Origin: Flavobacterium psychrophilum
GTDB taxonomy: Bacteria; Bacteroidota; Bacteroidia; Flavobacteriales; Flavobacteriaceae
DNA length: 14,565 nucleotides
NCBI GenBank assembly: GCA_945878515.1
Contig: CAMCTL010000080.1
Location: 1 to 14,565 of the forward strand
Direction of reading: 5' to 3'
Shown here piece after piece: positions 1 through 5,883 of this stretch (position 1 is its first letter; each line of letters opens with the position of its first letter). Made by a program: the position numbers and the translations under genes. A model generated the notes under the pieces. It had not been told where the DNA came from. It searched no databases and saw only the letters and a program-made list of their open reading frames with translations.

Positions 1-924
1 AAATTAGAAAAGGCTGTAGCCAATGCTTTTGATGAAAAAGGAAAATTAAGCAAAAGAACGCGCTCAGTTATTGTGATTTATAAAGACAAAATCATTGCCG
101 AAAAATACGCGCCAGGAATTGATAAAAATTCTAAAATATTAGGTTGGTCAATGACCAAAAGTATTACAGCAACAATGTTTGGAATTTTGCAAAAACAAGG
201 TAAAATAGACATTTATAAACCCGCTCCAATCGCAGAATGGGCAAAAGAGGAACGAGCTAAAATCACCATCAATGATTTGCTACACATGAACTCTGGCTTG
301 GAATGGGAAGAAGATTATTCCAAAATTTGTGATGCTACCCAAATGCTATTTCAAGCCGAAGATATGACCCAATCACAATTAGTAAAACCGGCACAATTCA
401 AACCGAATTCGCATTGGAATTATTCTTCAGGAACGTCTAATTTGCTGTCGGGAATTTTGCGAAAACAGTTCAAAACTCATCAGGAATATTTAGATTTTTG
501 GTATTCGGCTTTGATAGACAAAATCGGGATGCACTCGATGCTGATAGAAACCGATATGGCAGGAAATTATGTTGGTTCGTCTTACGGCTGGGCAACAACA
601 AGAGATTGGGCAAAATTCGGATTGTTGTATTTGCATGAAGGCAATTGGAATGGCGAGCAACTTTTTGATGAAAATTGGGCAAAATATGTAGCCACTCCAA
701 CCAATGGTTCTAATGGAGATTATGGTGGACATTTTTGGCTTAACGCAGGAGGTCGTTATCCAGATGCACCGAGAGATTTATATTCTGCCAATGGATTCCA
801 GGGGCAAAAAGTATTTATCATTCCTTCACAGGATTTGGTAATTGTTCGAATGGGTTTGACCGAAGATGCCAAGTTTGATTTTAATGGATTGTTGAGCGGA
901 ATTGTAGATAGTTTGAATAAGTAA
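1..924 (+). CDS. serine hydrolase, class C beta-lactamase family (5' end outside window)
   Basis: The frame is open from base 1, so the gene is truncated by the window edge. At least 307 residues are visible, and a GTG at 73 is an internal valine rather than a start. The protein belongs to the beta-lactamase/transpeptidase-like serine hydrolases (PF00144; class C beta-lactamases, esterases, 6-aminohexanoate-dimer hydrolases). The nucleophile motif SMTK is encoded at 148-159, with Ser at 148-150 and Lys at 157-159. The second motif is Tyr-Ser-Ser-Gly at 421-432, the YSS form typical of NylB-like hydrolases rather than the YxN of AmpC. A GFQGQ segment near 793 takes the place of the usual KTG/HxG strand. 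The C-terminal end reads FDFNGLLSGIVDSLNK. A signal peptide, if any, lies outside the window. The substrate cannot be told from sequence; an esterase, amidase or peptidase is as likely as a beta-lactamase. No clear terminator follows the stop. Confidence 0.88.
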   Translation, partial: KLEKAVANAFDEKGKLSKRTRSVIVIYKDKIIAEKYAPGIDKNSKILGWSMTKSITATMFGILQKQGKIDIYKPAPIAEWAKEERAKITINDLLHMNSGLEWEEDYSKICDATQMLFQAEDMTQSQLVKPAQFKPNSHWNYSSGTSNLLSGILRKQFKTHQEYLDFWYSALIDKIGMHSMLIETDMAGNYVGSSYGWATTRDWAKFGLLYLHEGNWNGEQLFDENWAKYVATPTNGSNGDYGGHFWLNAGGRYPDAPRDLYSANGFQGQKVFIIPSQDLVIVRMGLTEDAKFDFNGLLSGIVDSLNK

Positions 925-981
925 TATTTCTCAAGTTTTAGAATACTATTTTTTGTAATTTAGCAAATCAATTATTTTAAG

Positions 982-1176
982 ATGGAAAGCAACTATAATT
1001 TTTTATCCGACAAAGAACCAACAGACAAACAATTGCGAAAGTTGATGCAAGATGTACTGGTTGATGTAAAGAAACGTTCTCAAATAGCAAAAAAAACGTT
1101 TCAAAAAATTCAACTCCAAGAAATTGAAGCCGCAAAAATTCGTTTCAGCAAAGGATTGTCTACAAATGAAATTTGA
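982..1176 (+). CDS. small antitoxin-like protein paired with the zeta-type kinase
   Basis: This 64-residue, Lys- and Gln-rich protein is predicted to be mostly helical. It contains segments such as DKQLRKLMQDVLVDVKKR and a second charged helix around KIQLQEIEAAKIRF. It has no signal peptide or membrane segment. Its last 11 bases overlap the start of the downstream P-loop kinase gene, so the two are probably translationally coupled, an arrangement typical of antitoxin-toxin pairs. I do not recognise it as a classical epsilon antitoxin. The role is inferred from size, charge and position. It could equally be a structural partner or a regulator. It starts 57 bases after the serine hydrolase stop. 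Confidence 0.6.
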   Translation: MESNYNFLSDKEPTDKQLRKLMQDVLVDVKKRSQIAKKTFQKIQLQEIEAAKIRFSKGLSTNEI

Positions 1177-1768
1177 TAAACCGACCTTAATTGTTATTGC
1201 AGGACCAAACGGTTCTGGAAAAACTTCAATTACTTCTCAAATTCTTAAGCACGAGTGGATAAAAGGGTGTGTTTACATTAACCCGGATCAAATTGCACAA
1301 GACGAGTTTGGAGATTGGAATAATGCTGAAAATGTTTTCAAAGCTGCCAAACTTGCAGAGGAGAGACGCTTGAGTTGTATTTCAAATAAAGAGAGTTTAA
1401 TTTTTGAAACTGTTTTTTCTGCTTCTGATAAAATTGATTTTCTTGCTTTTGCAAAAAATAATAATTACTTTATTCGTCTCTTTTTTGTTGGAACAAATCA
1501 TCCTGCGATTAATGCCAATCGAATTACCCACAGAGTTTTAGAAGGTGGTCACGATGTGCCAATTACTAAAATAATCTCGCGATATACCAAATCAATTTCT
1601 AATTGTTGTGTGGTTTCTACTTTTGTGGATAGGCTTTATATTTATGATAATTCTGAAGATTACAAAGAAGCTAAACTTTTGTTTCGTGCCTCAAATGGAA
1701 AATTAGAAAAAACATATAAAGACATAAATTCTTGGGCTATTCCAATTTTGAAATCAATTAAAAAATAA
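1166..1768 (+). CDS. zeta-toxin-like P-loop kinase (COG4185 type)
   Basis: A 200-residue P-loop protein. The Walker A motif GPNGSGKT sits at residues 13-20 after a hydrophobic strand (LIVIAG). NPDQIA at 39-44 contains the acidic residue that zeta toxins use near the phosphate acceptor. ETVFSAS at 81-87 and the block RITHRVLEGGHDVP at 119-132 match the substrate and lid region of the COG4185/zeta family. Characterised zeta toxins phosphorylate UDP-N-acetylglucosamine and so block cell-wall synthesis; that is family knowledge and the exact substrate here is unknown. I chose the ATG at 1166, which begins MKFDKPTLIV just before the P-loop and overlaps the upstream stop by 11 bases. An upstream ATG in the same frame at 1124 would add 14 residues lying wholly inside the antitoxin-like gene and is less likely. 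At 200 aa it is shorter than plasmid zeta proteins but usual for the chromosomal type. Confidence 0.85.
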   Translation: MKFDKPTLIVIAGPNGSGKTSITSQILKHEWIKGCVYINPDQIAQDEFGDWNNAENVFKAAKLAEERRLSCISNKESLIFETVFSASDKIDFLAFAKNNNYFIRLFFVGTNHPAINANRITHRVLEGGHDVPITKIISRYTKSISNCCVVSTFVDRLYIYDNSEDYKEAKLLFRASNGKLEKTYKDINSWAIPILKSIKK

Positions 1769-1775
1769 TTACATC

Positions 1776-1835
1776 GAAAATATCGATTTTGATTTTAATG
1801 CATTGTTCAAACGGATAATTTCTACAATAAAATAA
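1776..1835 (+). pseudogene. remnant: duplicated C-terminal end of a serine hydrolase
   Basis: Starting only seven bases after the kinase stop, one frame reads ENIDFDFNALFKRIISTIK and then TAA (1833-1835). This mirrors the end of the first gene in the window, EDAKFDFNGLLSGIVDSLNK and stop, with FDFN identical, alternating hydrophobic positions kept and the stop at nearly the same place. No start codon or upstream part of a hydrolase is present. It is best read as the displaced or decayed 3' end of a second serine hydrolase copy. With only about 20 codons the homology is suggestive rather than proven. Confidence 0.6.
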
Positions 1836-1882
1836 TTTTTAATCCAGCCAAAAAATTAAAAGTTCGTACTCTTTTTTATTGA

Positions 1883-3175
1883 TTAATTGTTTATCGATGA
1901 AGTATTCAATTGATAAACTCTAACATAGTCCACTACATATTGCGTTGGAAAGGCTAAGGATTCCACGCTCCCGCCTTGACCTCCTAACGCCAAGTTTAAC
2001 AATAAGAAATGTTTCTGTTTGAAGGGATTTTGTCCCGAGCAATTGTATTTTCCGTTGATAGTGGTGTTCAAATCAACATCATTAAGCAAGACACCATCAA
2101 GGTAAATACTCATTCTATTCTCGTCCCAATCCATCGACCAGATATGGAATTTAGACAGCCAATCTGGGTCTTTTTCTACAAAAGTTTTGATTGTGTTTAG
2201 TCTTACAGTATCCCATTTGGCTTGCGATTTTTTATTGGTCCCCCAAGCAAAATTGGCTAATATATTCCCGCCATAATTTTCCATGATATCCACTTCGCCG
2301 TTGTAAGGCCATTCGCAGTCGTTGCCTAAAGTCCAAATCGCGGGCCAAGTTCCGGTTTGGTTTGTTACTTTGGCTCGAATTTCAAATCGGCCGTACAACC
2401 ACGATTGTTTTCCTTTGGTTGTAATACTCGAGGCAGTGTAATTAATATATTGTCGAGATTGTTTCCACTTTTTTGAATTGGGTTTGTAATTTGGATTTAA
2501 TCTGGTGTTAAAAGGATTTTCTTTTCTTCCTTCAAAAATCAAATTTCCATCTTGTTGGAAGGCATTTTCAGTTTGATACCACTGCAATTCTTCATTTCGG
2601 ACAAAACCATTTTCAAAATTCCAGTTGGTGCTATCAACAACTCCGTTTCCGTTAAATTCATCAGACCAAACTAATGCGTATGGAGTTTCGGATGTGTAGC
2701 TTAAAGAAAAATCATCGGCCCACATTACAGTGTTACTGCTCGATAAATTGTTTACAAAAATAACTGCGGTTGAACTTGCTGGACCAGTTGTAAATTTAAT
2801 TGATAATTGTGTATAAACCGAAGAAGCTGTTTGTGCAGTTAATTCATTACCACCAAAACGCTTTACCCCAAAGGTTACAGGTTTGCCATTACTGGACTTT
2901 AACCAAGCTGAAAGTGCATAAGTTGTGTTAGGCACTAAGCCCGAAATAGTTTGCTCGGCGCCACTGTTAGAAGTAACTGAAAGTGCATAATCTCCAGATT
3001 TTGATTCGGACTTAACCCTTAAAGCACCTTGACCAAAAGTCCACGACAAGGAAACATTTTCAAAATCGGAATTTTCAATAAGGTTAAATTGAGAATAACT
3101 GTATATCGAGAATAATTGAAAGGATATAAAAAAGAGGCAATACAATAACTTATTAATGGAATATTCTTTTTTCAT
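1883..3175 (-). CDS. secreted GH16 endo-beta-glucanase (laminarinase-like) with N-terminal carbohydrate-binding-like domain
   Basis: I start this 430-residue protein at the ATG at 3173-3175 (MKKEYSINKL). The in-frame TTG at 3194-3196 lies inside the likely -7 box. Residues 1-29 form a signal peptide (Lys-Lys, then a hydrophobic stretch ending SYSQ). Residues 30-160 form a jelly-roll region starting NLIENSDFENV, typical of CBM4/9-like domains, with 'TISGLVPNTTYALSAW'. Residues 165-423 are a GH16 domain beginning ALVWSDEFNGNG and ending VDYVRVYQ. The GH16 catalytic motif GEVDIMENYG is at about 293-302. By family rule the first Glu of ExDxxE (294) is the nucleophile and the second (299) the acid/base. 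GH16 enzymes with this motif cleave beta-1,3 or beta-1,3/1,4-glucans, so laminarin is a likely substrate, though agarase- or carrageenase-like activity cannot be excluded. No type IX secretion C-terminal domain is seen. It converges with the kinase gene. Confidence 0.93.
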   Translation of the reverse strand: MKKEYSINKLLYCLFFISFQLFSIYSYSQFNLIENSDFENVSLSWTFGQGALRVKSESKSGDYALSVTSNSGAEQTISGLVPNTTYALSAWLKSSNGKPVTFGVKRFGGNELTAQTASSVYTQLSIKFTTGPASSTAVIFVNNLSSSNTVMWADDFSLSYTSETPYALVWSDEFNGNGVVDSTNWNFENGFVRNEELQWYQTENAFQQDGNLIFEGRKENPFNTRLNPNYKPNSKKWKQSRQYINYTASSITTKGKQSWLYGRFEIRAKVTNQTGTWPAIWTLGNDCEWPYNGEVDIMENYGGNILANFAWGTNKKSQAKWDTVRLNTIKTFVEKDPDWLSKFHIWSMDWDENRMSIYLDGVLLNDVDLNTTINGKYNCSGQNPFKQKHFLLLNLALGGQGGSVESLAFPTQYVVDYVRVYQLNTSSINN

Positions 3176-3193
3176 TTTTTGAATTTGATGATT

Positions 3194-3201
3194 CAAATTT
3201 A
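3194..3201 (-). promoter_or_regulatory. putative -7 box of the GH16 gene
   Basis: On the minus strand this reads TAAATTTG, a full match to the Bacteroidota -7 consensus TAnnTTTG, 18 bases upstream of the chosen ATG. No well-spaced -33 TTG is seen, so this is a modest call. It supports the downstream ATG as the true start. Confidence 0.4.
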
Positions 3202-3389
3202 AAAAAACATTACGCTAGCATAAGGGTGCAATAAGTCAAATACTAGGTGTAAATGGCAAATATTGTAAATAATGAATGCAATTAAATTTTGATGTCAATT
3301 TGGTTGATTTTTTTTTGAGGTGCTATCAGCCTAATAATGAACGATAAATCAGTGAAATTTGTGTTAACGCAATGACTTTTGTAGCATAA

Positions 3390-3476
3390 AACATTGACGC
3401 TAAAAACCAAAGAATCGAAATTATCTTGACATCAAGATTAGAGGAAATTGCTGAAATGTTGAAGGAGATAAATTAA
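3390..3476 (+). pseudogene. remnant: C-terminal end of an OmpA/MotB-like protein
   Basis: After an in-frame TAA (3387-3389) the frame reads NIDAKNQRIEIILTSRL, continues EEIAEMLKEIN, and stops with TAA at 3474-3476. The pattern N-[QR]-R-x-E-I-[IV]-L-T-x-x-L-x-E-[IL] is what I know from the end of OmpA-family peptidoglycan-binding domains in Bacteroidota (NRRTEIILTP-like). No upstream part is present and there is no start codon, so this is a lone 3' end. The family call rests on about 20 residues from memory and is tentative. Confidence 0.5.
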
Positions 3477-3484
3477 AATGGCGC

Positions 3485-3513
3485 CTTTGGCAAAGATCAA
3501 AAATTTGCCAAAG
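3485..3513. repeat. 10-bp perfect inverted repeat (hairpin)
   Basis: CTTTGGCAAA (3485-3494) and TTTGCCAAAG (3504-3513) pair perfectly around a 9-base loop. Two further outer C-G/G-C pairs can form past a one-base bulge. There is no T-tract on the + side, so a Rho-independent terminator is not clear. It lies just after the OmpA-like remnant and may be the old gene's 3' hairpin. Confidence 0.6.
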
Positions 3514-3524
3514 CGAATTATGCG

Positions 3525-3591
3525 ATGCAAACAAATTTAAATTTGCATTCTAAATGTAACATTTTTTGGTTGTTTTTTATCATAGAATGCA
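3525..3591. repeat. overlapping inverted repeats
   Basis: ATGCAAA (3525-3531) pairs with TTTGCAT (3542-3548), and inner AAATTT blocks extend the stem. TGCATTCTA (3544-3552) pairs perfectly with TAGAATGCA (3583-3591) across a 30-base spacer. The two pairings share bases 3544-3548 and so exclude each other. Function unknown; they lie just beyond the 3' end of the following minus-strand gene. Confidence 0.5.
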
Positions 3592-3613
3592 TGAGTGCGG
3601 GAAACTCTAGTTG

Positions 3614-4138
3614 TTACCTGCTGGCTTTTTCTTTCATCTTCTCTAAAATTCTTTTCTGTGTTCGCTTTGATGCACCGAAGTCAATAAAGCCACCATCATA
3701 ACTGTCAAGTCCTTCAACATTTATAACTATTAAATTTCTGTCTGCAAATAGGTGAACTTCATACGGCGTTCTCCACCAACTTTTCCTGTAAATAAAGTAT
3801 GTGCTGTTGTCGTCAATCTTGACATTAGTCTTTATTAGCTCGGAACAAATAGAATTAATAAGAGCTATATTTTCTTCCTTTGTCAAATTGTTTTCCCAGC
3901 AACTTAATTTATATGTTTTTCTAAGCACAAATAATCCATAAACACCAAATAATAGCAAAAAAATAAAACTCACAAAATGAAATGTCTTGTTGCCGGTAAA
4001 ATTAATATTAGTGTTTGTCGAAACAGAGAAAAGCATAAATAACGAAAAACCAATTGTGGCATAACAAAGTCCGTGATAATAGAATTTGTCGAAACGCTTA
4101 TTCTTTTTAAACTTATTTTGAAATTCTTCTATTGTCAT
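3614..4138 (-). CDS. unknown two-TM membrane protein
   Basis: I do not recognise this family. From the ATG at 4136-4138 it is 174 residues: MTIEEFQNKFKKNKRF, then two membrane segments (about 20-41 and 53-74, the second containing FIFLLLFGVYGLFVL), then a soluble C-terminal domain of about 95 residues. That domain has beta-rich stretches such as STYFIYRKSWWRTPYEVHLFAD and LIVINVEGLDSYDGGFIDFG, ending in a basic helix. An alternative ATG at 4172-4174 would add 12 residues, but it falls inside an arm of the palindromic spacer, so I prefer the shorter start. The topology suggests an inner-membrane protein with a cytoplasmic tail. It shares orientation and a palindromic spacer with the next unknown membrane gene, which suggests joint acquisition. 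No function can be assigned. Confidence 0.7.
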   Translation of the reverse strand: MTIEEFQNKFKKNKRFDKFYYHGLCYATIGFSLFMLFSVSTNTNINFTGNKTFHFVSFIFLLLFGVYGLFVLRKTYKLSCWENNLTKEENIALINSICSELIKTNVKIDDNSTYFIYRKSWWRTPYEVHLFADRNLIVINVEGLDSYDGGFIDFGASKRTQKRILEKMKEKASR

Positions 4139-4172
4139 AAGGTTTTTGTTCGTTTTTAAGCTTGCCTCTAAC

Positions 4173-4317
4173 ATTCTAGCACTATAGCGGGTTTTAAACT
4201 AAAACAAGCCCTGTTTTTTGGATGTGCCACCCAATCGATAGCGAACTAGCGCAGCAAATCATTACATATGCAAAACTACTTCCCAAATGTGTTGCTGTAG
4301 CTGCTAGTGGCTAGCAT
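4173..4317. repeat. palindromic spacer with imperfect attC-like arms
   Basis: The ends of this 145-bp spacer are imperfect inverted repeats. ATTCTAGCACTATAGC (4173-4188, + strand) aligns with ATGCTAGCCACTAGCAGC (4317-4300, - strand), sharing CTAGC, ACTA and AGC with two single-base insertions. Unpaired extra bases in paired arms are a hallmark of integron attC sites, and the length is in the upper attC range. On the minus strand GTTAGAG (4173-4167) matches six of seven positions of the attC core GTTRRRY. An inner GGG...CCC repeat occurs near 4190-4211. One arm overlaps the stop of the upstream gene. The core match is incomplete, so the site type remains a hypothesis. Confidence 0.45.
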
Positions 4318-5470
4318 TTTCGTTCTTATTTGAAGATATTACATACCACGGTGCTTTCAAAAAGCCTTCTTTATATTTTATAGCTACTAAATCTCCAACT
4401 TTGGTTTTGTGATACATGTTTTTAGAAACGTCTTCATCTTGTTCTTTATGCTGTGGCCCCCATGTATTTAATCTTAAATAATAAGTTGTCTTTTTGCCAT
4501 GGGAAACACTATGGTCAATTACAGTAGCATTATATGTCAATAATTTCGATTGATCAAATTCACAATTAATTGCCCTAATGCTACCAAATCCATACAAAAC
4601 TGAAAAAAGCAGCAATGCAATTATCTGACCTACGAGAGATTGTACAGATTTATTTATTCCTTTAATCATTAGGAATGCAAGCATAATGCAGGAAGTGATA
4701 CCAATTGGCAACAAAATATTATCTAGATTTAATATATTAAATTCGGATGTCTTTAGTAATAAAAAAAAACACGGTACGCCAAACCCTATAAATATATAAC
4801 CGTACATACTTCTTTTTGGATTTGATATGAATTTTATTAATTTAAAACTATATAGTAAAACAATTCCAATAAGAGGAAGAGCTAGAAGTATAAAATAACT
4901 AAATAGTTGGTCAATAAATAACATGATAAAAGCTAAAAAACTGCTAATAATATTATAAGCTAGACATATTTCTTTCGTGTTTTTAATTTTTTCTGATCTT
5001 TCATTTTCTGAAAACCCAAGAGACTTGTCTTTCAATAACTTTTGATGTTCGGTTTCTAAATCAAAAGCATCAAGGTCTGTGAAATTTTTAGCAAGCCAAT
5101 TTGTGATTTTAATATTATCTTCAAGATCAGTGTAACTTCTAATTGATATAATTGCATCATTTTCTGAAATAGGCTCAATCTTTATAAATTTCCCATTTAA
5201 TCTATAACCTTTTATTGCAGTCAGCTTTAATTCTTTTCTTGAAAACAAATTGACACATAAAATACTATTTTCAGAAATAACTAATTTTCGCTTTACAAAG
5301 TTTATTACGATTAAAGTTGAAATAAAAAGAAGGAATAACGGAATTAATATGAGGAATGCGTTTTTTGCTTTAGGCAAATTGAAAAGAAATAATGCCAACC
5401 CCAAAATTATAAATGCGATTAATCCGTAAAAAACTTTTTGCCAAGTTGAAATTCGATATTCCTGTTTCAT
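4304..5470 (-). CDS. unknown polytopic membrane protein
   Basis: 388 residues starting at the ATG at 5468-5470. Predicted membrane segments lie at about 14-31, 38-58, 170-186, 191-212, 222-240, 251-270 and 280-297. Between the second and third is a soluble, strand-rich domain (about 60-130, 'RKLVISENSILCVNLFS...') that resembles a PH-like fold in pattern only, followed by a charged helical stretch. The last 90 residues form a soluble domain with YYLRLNTWGPQ, then VGDLVAIKYKEGFLKAPWYV, which recalls DUF3592-like C-terminal modules in bacterial membrane proteins. I cannot assign a function. The gene is AT-rich, lies between two palindromic spacers and reads in the same direction as the small membrane gene after it, so it may be cassette-borne. 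A TATAAT-like string lies upstream near 5515-5522, but no full promoter is clear. Confidence 0.75.
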   Translation of the reverse strand: MKQEYRISTWQKVFYGLIAFIILGLALFLFNLPKAKNAFLILIPLFLLFISTLIVINFVKRKLVISENSILCVNLFSRKELKLTAIKGYRLNGKFIKIEPISENDAIISIRSYTDLEDNIKITNWLAKNFTDLDAFDLETEHQKLLKDKSLGFSENERSEKIKNTKEICLAYNIISSFLAFIMLFIDQLFSYFILLALPLIGIVLLYSFKLIKFISNPKRSMYGYIFIGFGVPCFFLLLKTSEFNILNLDNILLPIGITSCIMLAFLMIKGINKSVQSLVGQIIALLLFSVLYGFGSIRAINCEFDQSKLLTYNATVIDHSVSHGKKTTYYLRLNTWGPQHKEQDEDVSKNMYHKTKVGDLVAIKYKEGFLKAPWYVISSNKNENASH

Positions 5471-5638
5471 AGTTGAGTATTATTCTTTGTTTTGGATTGC
5501 TTGATACAATATTATATATAGCTCTGAAAAACCCCTACTTATCTACCCCAATCTGGACACATAGTTCTAACAAACGTAAGCCATCAGCACCCTTACAAAT
5601 ATATAAAAATATACAAACAACCCATTATCAACTGCAAA

Positions 5639-5682
5639 CCGTTTTCTATTTTTATTAAAAACATAAAAAAACGGCTATTTTT
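5639..5682 (+). terminator. possible terminator hairpin
   Basis: CCGTTTT (5639-5645) pairs with AAAACGG (5668-5674), with AT pairs (TTTTTA/TTAAAAA) inside, followed by CTATTTTT. This fits a weak Rho-independent terminator on the + strand. It may instead be the core of a larger palindromic spacer reaching to 5701. Confidence 0.35.
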
Positions 5683-5775
5683 AAAAAACAGCAACTAGTT
5701 GTAGCACTTCAACAGAATCCTGCGTTATTTAGGAAACAATTGTACCACTTGGACAGGTTTCTGCTTTGTGTAGGA

Positions 5776-5801
5776 TTCGCTTGGAAAAGCGAACTTTTTT
5801 T
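5776..5801 (+). terminator. Rho-independent terminator-like hairpin without an obvious gene
   Basis: TTCGCTT (5776-5782) and AAGCGAA (5787-5793) pair perfectly around a GGAA tetraloop, followed by C and seven T. This is a textbook intrinsic terminator on the + strand, yet no + strand gene ends upstream of it. AGGATTC (5772-5778) can pair instead with GAATCCT (5715-5721), which would disrupt the terminator stem. Confidence 0.6.
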
Positions 5802-5847
5802 ATTTAAAATTATTGTTAATATTACAGCCAATTGTCAGACTAAAATT

Positions 5848-5855
5848 TACTTTTG
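5848..5855 (+). promoter_or_regulatory. -7 box of the tas-like gene
   Basis: TACTTTTG matches the Bacteroidota -7 consensus TAnnTTTG and lies 28 bases before the ATG. A TTG at 5832-5834 is present, but its spacing of 13 bases is shorter than the usual 18-20. Confidence 0.5.
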
Positions 5856-5883
5856 TATCCAATAATTTTAGTATACTAAATCG

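Larger units (their letters stand above)
3202..3613. other. gene-free spacer with remnants and palindromes
   Basis: There is no intact gene here. It contains the OmpA-like 3' remnant (3390-3476), a 10-bp perfect hairpin (3485-3513), and two overlapping inverted repeats (3525-3548 and 3544-3591), all listed separately. From 3202 to 3389 I see only AT-rich sequence with no convincing signal. Confidence 0.7.
5471..5883. other. non-coding spacer with hairpins and tas promoter
   Basis: I see no convincing gene. A 61-codon open frame at 5473-5658 (+) has unusual composition and no family pattern. The stretch holds a hairpin at 5639-5674 with a T-rich tail, a CAACTAGTTG palindrome at 5692-5701, a strong terminator-like hairpin at 5776-5801 and the tas promoter box at 5848-5855. 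Confidence 0.6.

Noticed and set aside
470..732. Minus-strand open frames opposite the serine hydrolase
   Set aside because: They are antisense shadows of a gene with clear catalytic motifs; their translations have no domain pattern.
1124..1165. Upstream ATG for the zeta-type kinase (14 extra residues)
   Set aside because: The extra residues lie wholly inside the antitoxin-like gene, and the ATG at 1166 starts right before the P-loop strand with the usual short overlap.
3176..3196. TTG start seven codons upstream in the GH16 gene
   Set aside because: It overlaps the TAAATTTG -7 box and places extra polar residues before the signal peptide. ATG at 3175 gives a normal signal peptide.
5473..5658. 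61-codon open frame on the + strand
   Set aside because: It starts within the 5' flank of the divergent membrane gene, has atypical composition, no recognisable pattern and no good ribosome-binding context. It overlaps the hairpin at 5639-5674.
5725..5799. 24-codon minus-strand open stretch ending in VQVVQLFPK and stop
   Set aside because: It could be another 3' gene remnant, but it is short, matches no family I know and overlaps the terminator hairpin. Chance is enough to explain it.
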